Below, one piece after another: positions 28,309 through 37,004 of a stretch of 39,063 bases of DNA. The stretch lies in assembly GCA_002747455.1 (NCBI GenBank), contig PDPG01000024.1, positions 1 to 39,063 on the forward strand, read 5' to 3'. A program made the position numbers and the translations under genes. How positions within the stretch are numbered: position 1 is the stretch's first letter; each line of letters begins with the position of its first letter. Source of the DNA: Pseudomonadota bacterium (GTDB lineage: Bacteria; Pseudomonadota; Gammaproteobacteria; Thiotrichales; Thiotrichaceae). The notes under the pieces were generated by a model. It was not told the origin of the DNA and made no database searches. It saw only the letters and a list, made by a program, of their open reading frames with translations.

Positions 28309-28437
28309 ATCTAGCCCTTTTTATTATAAGTTTAATTATTTTTATGATAAGTCAAATTAATGACTCTGGCCATGATAACCTGGATGAGCAAATAGTTCAA
28401 AAATTAATTAAAAAATAAAGTAATCGCTCTTATCAAC

Positions 28438-30444
28438 CTAGTCATCCAACATACTTTGCAGATTGTCGATAAAGCTGTTGGCGGTTGCTTGCTGCTGTTC
28501 TTTGGATACCACGACACGGTTTTCCCATTCGACGTGTTGCTCAGGTAATTCGTCCAAAAAGCGGCTGGGTTCGCAGGTAATTTTTTCTCCGAACTGACTG
28601 CGAGTTTTGGCAAAGCTGATGGTGAGATGTTTCTGGGCGCGGGTAATGCCCACATAGGCCAGACGGCGTTCTTCTTCCAGGCCATTATCTTCCAGCGAAT
28701 TGGCATGAGGGAGGATGTCTTCTTCCATACCCACCAGAAAAACATAAGGAAATTCAAGCCCTTTGGAGGTATGCAGGGTCATTAGGCTCACCGCGTCAGG
28801 GTCACTTTCTTCCTGGTTACGTTCCAGAATATCCATTAAGCTCATGTGTGCCACGATATCTGCCAAGTCTTGGTGCTTGCCTTCACCTTCGTTGTAAATA
28901 CGCTTAATCCAGTCAATGATTTCCTGCACATTTTCCATGCGCCGGTCGGCCATTTTGGGTGAGCTACTGGTGGTTTGCAGCCATTCATAATAATCCACAT
29001 CGCTCACTACTTTTTTCACTACCTCATGTGGCTCCATGTCGCGGCTGGCATAAGATAGGTCATTCACCCATTGGCAAAACATCGCTAAGCGGGAGCGCCC
29101 ACGTTCGGTAAGCTGTGAAGCCAACCCCATTTCAGTGGATGCGGTGAACAAGCTGACTCCGCGTTCGTTGGCATAATCGCCCAGTTTTTCTAACGTCGTC
29201 GCACCAATTTCGCGTTTGGGCGTATTGATGACACGAAGAAAGGCAGCATCATCAGCGGGATTACTAATTAGGCGAATGTAGGCGAGGGTGTCCTTTACCT
29301 CGGCGCGGGAGAAAAACGCGGTTCCGCCACTAATCTTGTAAGGGATACTATTTTGCCGAAGGTAACGCTCGAACAGGCGGCTTTGGTGATTACTGCGGTA
29401 CAACACAGCAAAGTCCCGATACTCCGCACGATCACGAAAATGGTATTTCATAATTTCGCCAACCACGCGCTCAACTTCATGCTCAGCAGTGCGGCAGGGG
29501 ATTATGCGGATTTTGTCGCCATGCCCCAAGGCACTCCACAGTTTCTTATCAAATAAGTGCGGGTTGTTGGCGATCAAATGGTTGGCACTTTCCAGAATGC
29601 TGGAGGTGGAGCGGTAATTTTGCTCCAGCTTGATCAGCTTTAATGTCAGATAGTCGCTTTGTAGCTGGTTTATGTTCTCTGGCCGCGCGCCGCGCCAGGC
29701 ATAAATGGATTGGTCATCATCACCGACTACGGTTAATTCAGCCCGTGCCCCCGCCAACTGGCGCACCATTTTATACTGGCAGTGATTGGTATCCTGATAC
29801 TCATCTACCAGCAGATAACGCAGTTTGTTTTGCCACTTTTGCAGAATGTCAGGATGTGAGTCAAATAGTTGTACGGGCAATACAATTAAGTCATCAAAGT
29901 CGAGGGCATTATAGGCTTTTAGTTGACGTTGGTAGCGTTGGTAAACCTTGGCCGCAAGCAGTTCATTGGGAGTCATGGCCAGTTCAAGCGCTTTTGTCGG
30001 TGATACAAAGTCGTTTTTCCAGCGAGAGATAATCCAGCGCAAATCCTCATCTGGCTCTGTGGCATCTTCATCGCGCATCATCAGTTCCTTGATGATCGTG
30101 CCAGTATCCTGGGCATCTAAAATGCTAAAACCGGGCTTATAACCCAGCGTCTTATATTCACGGCGAATAATCTGTAAGCCCAGATTATGAAAGGTGGCGA
30201 CGGTTAGCCCCTTGGCTTCTTCCTTGCTTAGCAATTCCGATGCCCGCTCTTTCATTTCCCGTGAAGCTTTATTGGTAAACGTGATGGCAGCGATATGCTT
30301 GGCGGGTATGCCTGCCTGACGGATTAACCAGGCGATTTTTTGGGTAATCACCCGTGTTTTACCACTACCGGCACCTGCCAGTACTAACAGGGGTGAGCCA
30401 ATATGCTCAACGGCTAATTGTTGTTGTGGGTTTAATCCAGGCAT
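28438..30444 (-). CDS. rep: ATP-dependent DNA helicase Rep
   Basis: This superfamily 1A 3'-5' helicase (668 aa) follows Escherichia coli Rep closely: Walker A AGAGSGKT (23-30), motif Ia AITFTNKASREMKER, motif II LLVDEYQDTN, motif III VVGDDDQSIYAWRGARP, motif IV KLEQNYRS, motif V LMTLHTSKGLEFPYVFLVGMEE, motif VI EERRLAYVGITRAQ. Length matches Rep (673 aa in E. coli) and is shorter than UvrD. Rep removes proteins ahead of replication forks. The gene is complete and appears intact. It is divergent from the DHH gene, with a 149-nt gap. Confidence 0.95.
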   Translation of the reverse strand: MPGLNPQQQLAVEHIGSPLLVLAGAGSGKTRVITQKIAWLIRQAGIPAKHIAAITFTNKASREMKERASELLSKEEAKGLTVATFHNLGLQIIRREYKTLGYKPGFSILDAQDTGTIIKELMMRDEDATEPDEDLRWIISRWKNDFVSPTKALELAMTPNELLAAKVYQRYQRQLKAYNALDFDDLIVLPVQLFDSHPDILQKWQNKLRYLLVDEYQDTNHCQYKMVRQLAGARAELTVVGDDDQSIYAWRGARPENINQLQSDYLTLKLIKLEQNYRSTSSILESANHLIANNPHLFDKKLWSALGHGDKIRIIPCRTAEHEVERVVGEIMKYHFRDRAEYRDFAVLYRSNHQSRLFERYLRQNSIPYKISGGTAFFSRAEVKDTLAYIRLISNPADDAAFLRVINTPKREIGATTLEKLGDYANERGVSLFTASTEMGLASQLTERGRSRLAMFCQWVNDLSYASRDMEPHEVVKKVVSDVDYYEWLQTTSSSPKMADRRMENVQEIIDWIKRIYNEGEGKHQDLADIVAHMSLMDILERNQEESDPDAVSLMTLHTSKGLEFPYVFLVGMEEDILPHANSLEDNGLEEERRLAYVGITRAQKHLTISFAKTRSQFGEKITCEPSRFLDELPEQHVEWENRVVVSKEQQQATANSFIDNLQSMLDD

Positions 30445-30593
30445 TCAGTCATTACCGTCCCAAGTCTGAGAAATAGCATTGTGAAAACTGCGGGATAGTA
30501 GCAGAAGTGAGCGGGGTTACTAAATTCTTATTGAGTCCAAGGCAGCAAACACCTATGGTAGAGACTTGTACCACTTGATCATGATGCGGGTAG

Positions 30594-31565
30594 ATGAAAT
30601 ACATTGATGTGTTCAACGGTGATGCTGATGGCATTTGTGCGTTAATCCAGCTACGAAATGCTAATCCCGTTGACAGTGAGTTAGTCACGGGTGTCAAGCG
30701 GGATATTAAGCTGACGTCTCGCGTGGAAGCCAAGGAGGGTGATCGGGTCACTGTGCTGGATATTTCACTCGACAGTAATCGTGAGGGTTTGGCAAAAATC
30801 TTGGGGCAGGGCGCGAAAGTTGATTATTTCGACCACCACTTTGCGGGCCATGAGATACCACAACATAACAATCTCACGACTCACATCAATACTGCTGCGG
30901 GCTGCTGTACTAGCACCATTGTAAATCGGTATCTGCAAGCCAGGTTCCAGCACTGGGCGATTGTCGGGGCCTATGGCGATAACCTGAAACAAGTGGCTGA
31001 TGCACTGAGTACGGCTTCTGGTTTGGGCGGTTCACAACGAAATCAACTGGAAAAACTGGGCACTTATGTGAATTATAATGGTTACGGCACAACGGTTGAT
31101 GACTTACACATTCCTCCGGCAGAATTATTTTTAGCCTTGAGAAATTATGCCAGTCCGTTTGATTTTTTCGCAGAAGATCGGGGTGTTTTTGAGCGACTGG
31201 AGCGTGGTTATCTTGAGGACCTGGAGTGCGCATGTCAGATACCCGCAATCCACGAAACAGCGGCCAGTGCTGCCTTCTTGTTACCCGATGTGGCATGGGC
31301 ATGCCGCATTCGTGGGGTTTATGGCAATAAATTGGCTAATGAATTCCCGAACCGTGCTCATGCGGTGATTACGGAACGTGAACAGGGTGGTTACATAGTG
31401 AGTGTGCGTGCGCCATTGAATTATCCAACAGGTGCTGATGAAATTTGTCGTCAGTTTCCAAGTGGTGGTGGCCGTAAAGCCGCTGCGGGTATTAATAACC
31501 TTCAGGAAAATCAGCTTCATCACTTTCTTGACACGCTGGATGCGTTCTATGCGGCCCAAAGTTAG
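30594..31565 (+). CDS. DHH/DHHA1-family phosphoesterase-like protein
   Basis: The 323-aa protein has the DHH fold metal-binding motifs: FNGDADGICALIQL (Asp10, Asp12) at the start, LDISLD, and DYFDHHFAG with the name-giving Asp-His-His. The C-terminal DHHA1 nucleic-acid/nucleotide-binding motif GGGRKAAAGIN is near residue 300. Members hydrolyse phosphodiester bonds in small nucleic acids or nucleotides (RecJ, NrnA, PDE families). This one lacks RecJ length and looks like a stand-alone exopolyphosphatase/nanoRNase-like enzyme. The exact substrate is unknown. It is divergent from rep and lies 59 nt upstream of a lipoprotein gene. Confidence 0.87.
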   Translation: MKYIDVFNGDADGICALIQLRNANPVDSELVTGVKRDIKLTSRVEAKEGDRVTVLDISLDSNREGLAKILGQGAKVDYFDHHFAGHEIPQHNNLTTHINTAAGCCTSTIVNRYLQARFQHWAIVGAYGDNLKQVADALSTASGLGGSQRNQLEKLGTYVNYNGYGTTVDDLHIPPAELFLALRNYASPFDFFAEDRGVFERLERGYLEDLECACQIPAIHETAASAAFLLPDVAWACRIRGVYGNKLANEFPNRAHAVITEREQGGYIVSVRAPLNYPTGADEICRQFPSGGGRKAAAGINNLQENQLHHFLDTLDAFYAAQS

Positions 31566-31624
31566 GCTGTTCAATGTGCTTGAGAATGTTAATGTTTTTA
31601 CCAAAGATCAAAAAAGGATGAGCC

Positions 31625-32266
31625 ATGAATAAAATCTATCGGGGTGCTTTTATTGTATTGTTAGCTTTACAAGTGGTGGGGTGTGATTCATCAGAGCCAG
31701 CAGCATCACAATGGTACCAGACCGAAGCCACGATTAAGTCAGCAGCCGAGCTGGATGATGGCATGTACGCCTATAGTTTGTCCTATCCGGTGACAGCAAG
31801 TAAGGCTGTTAATAAATCAGGAAAGCCGATTGTTGGCCCCATCGTGCAAAATGTATTTGGTTTGCCTTACCGGCCAAAAATCGGCCAGACGCTAACGATT
31901 CAGTATCTGGTGAACGAACCTGTGATGTACCGAGTGGTTCAACCCTGGGGTGTTGGTGACGAGGCTGCAACCGTTGCTGGTGTGTACACCTATGGACATG
32001 AGGTTGAATCTTTTACCCTCTGCGACACGAAGGCAGGCTACTGGGTGACTGGCCAGAAGGTGCTACTGGATACATTAAGAAATGCCAGCCTCGACAAATC
32101 CAAACAGCTTAAAAAACCTTATCAGGGCGTATATGCAGAGCTACGTTTGGCGATGTTGCCCAAGGCAGAAGATGGCTTTGCAGCGGATTATGATCATGTA
32201 GTTAAGGTGCTTGAAGTCAAGGAATGGGCGAGTGATATCCCTCAATCTTGCCGAGTGGCACCGTAG
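31625..32266 (+). CDS. Putative lipoprotein of unknown function
   Basis: The 213-aa protein has a lipoprotein signal peptide (MNKIYRGAFIVLLALQVVGC, lipobox VVGC with Cys20). The mature domain begins SSEPAASQWYQTEATIKSA and contains a beta-rich module (SLSYPVTASKAVNKSGKPIVG, then GQTLTIQYLVNEPVMYRVVQPW). That module is reminiscent of small OB-like or DUF3592-type extracytoplasmic domains, but I would not assign a family. A good AAAGGATG ribosome site precedes the ATG. The likely location is the outer or inner membrane leaflet facing the periplasm. Confidence 0.75.
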   Translation: MNKIYRGAFIVLLALQVVGCDSSEPAASQWYQTEATIKSAAELDDGMYAYSLSYPVTASKAVNKSGKPIVGPIVQNVFGLPYRPKIGQTLTIQYLVNEPVMYRVVQPWGVGDEAATVAGVYTYGHEVESFTLCDTKAGYWVTGQKVLLDTLRNASLDKSKQLKKPYQGVYAELRLAMLPKAEDGFAADYDHVVKVLEVKEWASDIPQSCRVAP

Positions 32267-32279
32267 GAGGAGCTGGGGC

Positions 32280-32304
32280 GGCGCTGACGGTTGCCGTTAG
32301 TGCC
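32280..32304 (+). terminator. Stem-loop after the lipoprotein gene
   Basis: GCGCTGACGG and CCGTTAGTGC (32281-32290 and 32294-32303) pair around TTG with two G-U wobbles, extended by one G-C pair. No T tract follows, so it is a weak or factor-dependent terminator 14 nt after the stop. Confidence 0.4.
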
Positions 32305-32525
32305 AGATATGGCGGGAATTGCTGGTATCCGGCACCGCATATTCTCAACTTATTGTTTTCCTGATACTCTTTGGTATCGAAATTGTGTCAACGATCACAT
32401 CTAGCGTTTGATTCGCAGTTCCGTCCATCTGTTTTACTGCTGGTGCGATGTTCTTTCCTACTGGCAAAAAAATACGCGTTGTAAGCTGTTGCGTTAGGCG
32501 CAATCTAAAATACCGGGGCTTTCTT

Positions 32526-34493
32526 ATGGCAAATATCTGGCAAGAAATTGCAGCCAAAATCTCACCTAAAACAATCATCGCGGCAGTGTTGTTTATGCTG
32601 CTTGGTGCATACATTGTGACACAAACACCCACATTGGCGATTAGTTGGGTGGTGGTGATACTGATGCTGACGATTTACTTATTTGTCTTTGAAATTGTGG
32701 AGGTGGATGTCACCGCAGTATCCGTGATGGTATTACTGGGCTTGACTTCCTTGTTAGCCCCCATTATGGGACTGGATAAAGGCTTGGTGGAACCGGATCG
32801 GCTGTTTGACGGTTTTTCCAGTAATGCGGTGATGTCGATTATTGCCGTCATGATCATCGGCGCAGGTCTTGATAAAACGGGCGTGATGAGCAATGTTGCT
32901 CGATTTATCCTGCGTCTGGGTGGCACCAGTGAGGCTCGAATTATCCCGATTATCGCCAGTGCCGTTGGTGTTATTTCCTCGTTTATGCAAAACGTCGGTG
33001 CGGCGGCGCTGTTTCTGCCGGTGATTTCACGCATTTCTTCACGCTCCGGTTTGCCCATGTCGCGCTTGCTAATGCCAATGGGCTTTTGTGCCATTTTGGG
33101 CGGAACAATGACCATGGTTGGCTCGTCCCCGCTGATTCTGCTGAATGACCTGATCGCAACGTCCAATGAAAGCCTGGCAGAAGCGGATAAGATGGAAGCT
33201 TTTGGTTTGTTCTCTGTAACACCTATTGGCATTGCTTTGGTGCTGTCGGGCATTGTCTATTTTATGGTTGCGGGTCGCTTTGTACTGCCGAAGGATAAGC
33301 CTGAATCTGAAAGCAAGACCGGCAGTTCATTACAGTATTTTCAGGATATTTATGGCATCAATTATGATGTGTTTGAGGTGGTTATTCCACCTGGTTGTGC
33401 GCTGATCCGCAAGCATCTGGATGACGTTGAGACGGATTACAAAATTCGGATTGTTGCATCCAAATCAGGCCGTCGTGTGAGAATTGGCCCCGGAGCGCAT
33501 GATCGCGATACAGATTTTGAAAGTAATATGGTCTTGGGCGTGGTGGCGTCGCCGGAGGATTTGGATGTCTTTGTTGAGGAGTACCATTTGTGGAAGCACA
33601 AAGAGATCAAGGTATTCTCCGAGGCTCTGTCATCAGCCAAATCGGGCATGGCAGAAGTAGTGATTCCGCCCAGCTCTGATCTGATCGGCAAAAGTGCCCG
33701 TGATATATGGATGCGCAAGGTCTACGGTCTTGCAATGGTGGGGTTGCATCGTGCAGGGAAAACCATGCGTGAAGGCGAAGATATTCGCAGCATTCCATTT
33801 CAGTCAGGGGATACTCTAGTCGTTCACGCAACCTGGGAGACTATGGCGCGTCTGGAAAAAGACCCAGATTTTGTGGTGGTGTCTAGCGAGTTTCCACATG
33901 AGGATTTACGTCCTCAAAAAGTGCTTTGGGCAGGTGCTTTCTTTTTGCTTGCACTAGGTTTGGTGCTGTTCACCGATATTCGCCTGTCCATTGCTCTGTT
34001 GACTGGTGCACTTGGCATGGTGCTTAGTGGCGTTTTGCGTATGGAGGAGGCGTACCGAGCGGTGTCGTGGAAAACGGTCTTCCTGCTGGCCAGTTTGATT
34101 CCATTGGGAATGGCGGTGCAATCCTCTGGTACCGCGCAATGGATTGCCGAGTTGACACTGGGCGTAGTGGGGGGGATGCCGCCGATTGTAATACAGACAG
34201 CTATTGCGGTCTTGGCAACACTCTTTACCCTGGTCATGTCCAATGTGGGAGCCACGGTGTTGATTGTGCCACTGGCTGTTAATATCGCCAATGGTGTCGG
34301 AGCCGATCCGGCGGTTTACGCTCTGACAGTGGCGATTGCGACCTCCAACTCGTTCCTGATTCCGACGCATCAGGTCAATGCATTAATCATGGGGCCGGGG
34401 AGATATCGTGTGGCAGATTTTATTAAAGCCGGTGGCATTATGACGATACTGTTCTTGGTTGTGTCTATGATCATGATGTGGTTGGTTTTTTAG
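32526..34493 (+). CDS. SLC13-family permease with two RCK_C (TrkA-C) domains
   Basis: The 655-aa transporter has an N-terminal membrane half (about 1-255, including VMSIIAVMIIGAGLDKTGVM and the substrate-site-like SFMQNVGAAALFLPVISRIS). Two cytoplasmic TrkA-C/RCK_C repeats follow (about 270-355 and 365-450, each opening EVVIPPG/S), then a C-terminal membrane half with MSNVGATVLIVPLAVNIA and SNSFLIPTHQVNALIMGPG. This is the layout of bacterial sodium-coupled anion symporters of the sulfate or dicarboxylate type (SLC13 with TrkA domains). The frame is open from 32448, but ATG 32526 gives MANIWQEIAAKIS before the first helix and is the better start. A substrate such as sulfate is only a guess. 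Confidence 0.88.
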   Translation: MANIWQEIAAKISPKTIIAAVLFMLLGAYIVTQTPTLAISWVVVILMLTIYLFVFEIVEVDVTAVSVMVLLGLTSLLAPIMGLDKGLVEPDRLFDGFSSNAVMSIIAVMIIGAGLDKTGVMSNVARFILRLGGTSEARIIPIIASAVGVISSFMQNVGAAALFLPVISRISSRSGLPMSRLLMPMGFCAILGGTMTMVGSSPLILLNDLIATSNESLAEADKMEAFGLFSVTPIGIALVLSGIVYFMVAGRFVLPKDKPESESKTGSSLQYFQDIYGINYDVFEVVIPPGCALIRKHLDDVETDYKIRIVASKSGRRVRIGPGAHDRDTDFESNMVLGVVASPEDLDVFVEEYHLWKHKEIKVFSEALSSAKSGMAEVVIPPSSDLIGKSARDIWMRKVYGLAMVGLHRAGKTMREGEDIRSIPFQSGDTLVVHATWETMARLEKDPDFVVVSSEFPHEDLRPQKVLWAGAFFLLALGLVLFTDIRLSIALLTGALGMVLSGVLRMEEAYRAVSWKTVFLLASLIPLGMAVQSSGTAQWIAELTLGVVGGMPPIVIQTAIAVLATLFTLVMSNVGATVLIVPLAVNIANGVGADPAVYALTVAIATSNSFLIPTHQVNALIMGPGRYRVADFIKAGGIMTILFLVVSMIMMWLVF

Positions 34494-34653
34494 GAGAAGC
34501 GTGATGGTTTTAGGATTAATGACAATCTTTTCGACATAACCTTTGAAGTTTGAGTAAATAGTATGTAGTATTGGCTCATAGTTAGTTTGTTGGTGTTTCT
34601 TTATGGGTCCCCCTTGTCCATAATTTTATATCGGGTAGTCAAAAAGAGTTTCT

Positions 34654-35298
34654 ATGAGATCTTTCTTTCAGTACATGGGTAATCTGTTGAAGGTATTCCT
34701 ACTGTCCTTTAGCCTGTCAGGCTGTGTGTCTAATAATAAAATCAAGGAAGTGTATTTTGATAATGCTATTTTTGAGAAAGAACTAGCATCGCTTTATAGT
34801 AGAATTAAAAACGATAAATATAAGTATGATATTTATATAAATAATATTGGTGTAGGTAAATATCTAGATATTGCAAAGCTATATAATAATTATATATTAA
34901 GCTATGATTTGTTTGTTAAGTATGTTTATAGTTTAAGTCCTGTTTTGTCACATAAGGATTATATAACTGGTTTGCAGAGTAAGATTGATTTTTTTGTAAA
35001 GAAAAATAAAAGAGTGAAATATGCTCCACCAACAGTGCTAAGGAAAGTGAAGGTTGAGGAACTGAGTCGAAGAAGTCAATTGAAAAGGCTTACACCTGAA
35101 GGCCGTTTTTTTAGAAAATTCTATTCTATGTTTAAGCATCAGGGTGACTTGATGGAGTATAAGCTTGAATTTAAAGCTAGAGATCCCTCGGTAAGAAATG
35201 ATAATTATGAAAGAAAAGTAGTGGTTTATTTTTATAAATCAAGTGCTGGTGAAGAATTTGTTGTTTTGCCAGATGTCCTTGTATCTACTAACTTTTAA
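34654..35298 (+). CDS. T6SS-operon lipoprotein of unknown type
   Basis: The 214-aa protein has a lipoprotein signal peptide (MRSFFQYMGNLLKVFLLSFSLSGC, Cys24). The mature part is Lys/Tyr/Asn-rich and AT-coded, mostly helical up to about 110, then Arg/Lys-rich with a beta-strand end (MEYKLEFKARDPSV, RKVVVYFYKSSAGEEFVVLPDVLV). It is 9 nt upstream of tssM, the place where a TssJ lipoprotein might be, but it is longer than usual TssJ and does not show its pattern to me. It may be a divergent TssJ or an accessory periplasmic protein. Confidence 0.7.
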   Translation: MRSFFQYMGNLLKVFLLSFSLSGCVSNNKIKEVYFDNAIFEKELASLYSRIKNDKYKYDIYINNIGVGKYLDIAKLYNNYILSYDLFVKYVYSLSPVLSHKDYITGLQSKIDFFVKKNKRVKYAPPTVLRKVKVEELSRRSQLKRLTPEGRFFRKFYSMFKHQGDLMEYKLEFKARDPSVRNDNYERKVVVYFYKSSAGEEFVVLPDVLVSTNF

Positions 35299-35307
35299 TG
35301 GTTCAAG

Positions 35308-37002
35308 ATGAGAAAGATATTAAAGTATTTTCACAACAAGGTAGTGTACACGTTTTTAGCTATAAGTTTTTTATTGACGCTATTGTTTGTTTTGTTGAAA
35401 TATAATGACCTTAATTTGAGTTTTTCTCAGGAAACAAAGTGGTATCTTCTGGTTTTTATTGTGATATTATTTTTGGTTGCTTCTTTAATTTATTTCTATA
35501 GTAAGAAAGAGGCAAAAATAATGTCAGGCTCTGAGTCTGGGGATGAGTTATTAAGTCAAGATGACTCTGAGAGTTTGTTGTCAAAGTGTTACGAAGAGTT
35601 TTATCACCTTTTAGTATCTACATGGAACAAAGTTAGTATAACTACTGAAAAAAATATTTATGCTAAGCCTTGGTATCTTTTTTTAGGAGATAAAAATTCT
35701 GGAAAGAGTAACATAATAGATAGATCTAATCTAACTTTTGAACGTGTCGAAGAAGTCGGGTTGATAAATGAAAAAATTAAAAATATCAAAGGTCCGGTAC
35801 AGTACTATCTTTCAAGAGAGGCTGTTATAGTAGAAAAAAAGGTACGAAATAATGATGACAATATATGGCTTAGTTTTATTAAATGGTTAAGTTATAGAAG
35901 GGAAAATAAACCGCTTAATGGTTTGATTTTATCTGTTGATATAGAAAGCTTAATTAACTCAACAGTAAATGAAAGAAAGTTATTGGCAAAAAAAATCGCC
36001 CGTGAGCTAATTAGTTTAAATGATCTTTTAGGGTTGAGGTTGCCTGTATATCTTGTGATAACAAAATTAGATCTATTGCAAGGGTTTATGGAATTTTACG
36101 AAAATGACTCGACTAAAAACTATGAAGAGTTATTGTTTTGTTTTACTTTTCCTCTGGATGGAGAGTATGGGAAAAGCAAAGATATAAACATCCTTAATAT
36201 TTTTTCTACTCAATATGATTCCTTGATTAAGAGGTTAAATAATGCTCTGCAAGAAAAAATTATAGATGATAGTGTATCTGATGATGTTTATTTTTTTGTG
36301 AGGCAGATGATTGGTTTTAAATCTATCTTACACTTGTTTTTATCTGAAATTTTTAAAGAGAGTGCGCATTCGACTTACCCATTACTGCGTAGTATCTTCT
36401 TTACATCATCTGAGCAGCAGTCTTTACCTTTTAATGCTGTTGCGGAGAATGTATCTAATTTCTTTGATATGCCAGGTGTTATCTATTCTCGGAGAAAGGG
36501 CTATTCTAAAGATTTTTTTATTAAAAATATTTTTTCTAAAAAGATTCTTCCAGAAAGTGGTCTGGTGAGTGATAACTTTTATGTTCAAAAGAGGTTGTTG
36601 AAAAATCATATTTTACAGTATGCCATTTGTGGCCTATTGGTTATTTTTGTCAGTAGTGCATGGACATATTATTATCAATCAAATAGGCAGTCTGCTAGTA
36701 ATGTGCTTTCTGTATTAGAGTCTTATTCTGACTTTGAGAGGGGTGATTTTTTCTCCTCACCGGAAAAGTATTTAAAAGCTCTTAATACCATGAGGGGGGC
36801 GCTAGATGAATATAGTGCTGGATATAAAAGATCTAATATATTTTCAGATTTTGGACTGTATAAGGGAGACCTAATTAGGCCAAGTTTAGAAAAAACGTAT
36901 AATCAGTTGATATCTGATGGTTTTTTTAAATCTATAATTTCAAGAATTCTAAGTTATAGAGCATATGGAGGTGATAATAATTCGTTAAAAAAATTGAAAT
37001 AA
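35308..37002 (+). CDS. tssM: TssM (IcmF) N-terminal half, type VI secretion membrane complex
   Basis: The 564-aa product has two N-terminal membrane helices (about 13-31 and 45-64), the cytoplasmic NTPase-like region with P-loop GDKNSGKS (127-134) and VITKLDLLQGF (TKLD 252-255). The RSIFFTS block and a third helix (about 432-450, LQYAICGLLVIFVSSAW) come before the periplasmic part. This is the TssM layout. The G3/Walker B segment, usually a DTAGRY-type motif, reads REAVIVEKKVRNN, so hydrolysis is doubtful. The frame stops at TAA 37000-37002, about where a full TssM of about 1180 aa would be half done. The rest is in the -1 frame next door. Strongly AT-rich. Confidence 0.88.
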   Translation: MRKILKYFHNKVVYTFLAISFLLTLLFVLLKYNDLNLSFSQETKWYLLVFIVILFLVASLIYFYSKKEAKIMSGSESGDELLSQDDSESLLSKCYEEFYHLLVSTWNKVSITTEKNIYAKPWYLFLGDKNSGKSNIIDRSNLTFERVEEVGLINEKIKNIKGPVQYYLSREAVIVEKKVRNNDDNIWLSFIKWLSYRRENKPLNGLILSVDIESLINSTVNERKLLAKKIARELISLNDLLGLRLPVYLVITKLDLLQGFMEFYENDSTKNYEELLFCFTFPLDGEYGKSKDINILNIFSTQYDSLIKRLNNALQEKIIDDSVSDDVYFFVRQMIGFKSILHLFLSEIFKESAHSTYPLLRSIFFTSSEQQSLPFNAVAENVSNFFDMPGVIYSRRKGYSKDFFIKNIFSKKILPESGLVSDNFYVQKRLLKNHILQYAICGLLVIFVSSAWTYYYQSNRQSASNVLSVLESYSDFERGDFFSSPEKYLKALNTMRGALDEYSAGYKRSNIFSDFGLYKGDLIRPSLEKTYNQLISDGFFKSIISRILSYRAYGGDNNSLKKLK

Positions 37003-37004
37003 TG
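36967..37004 (+). promoter_or_regulatory. Candidate programmed -1 frameshift signal in tssM
   Basis: GGAGGTGA (36967-36974), an 8-nt perfect anti-16S match, lies 12 nt before an in-phase A_AAA_AAA heptamer (36987-36993). The zero frame stops 6 nt later at TAA, which overlaps ATG 37002. In the -1 frame the upstream stop is TAA 36978, so the two frames overlap only from 36981 to 37002. A -1 slip gives the fusion SLKK-IEIMRIVRLL and one TssM protein. The Shine-Dalgarno sequence is too far (27 nt) to serve ATG 37002 well. No strong downstream hairpin is seen; GACT/AGTC near 37015-37030 is weak. A lost A in an A8 run would look the same. Confidence 0.55.

Noticed and set aside
34493..34653. Possible sigma54-type promoter (TTGGCTC...) upstream of the T6SS genes
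   Set aside because: The -12 half does not match TTGC and the spacing element is poor; the match is too weak to report.
35647..35655. Other in-phase A-rich slippery-like sites within tssM (for example A_AAA_AAT)
   Set aside because: They are not at a frame junction and have no upstream Shine-Dalgarno; they show that such heptamers arise by chance in AT-rich coding sequence.
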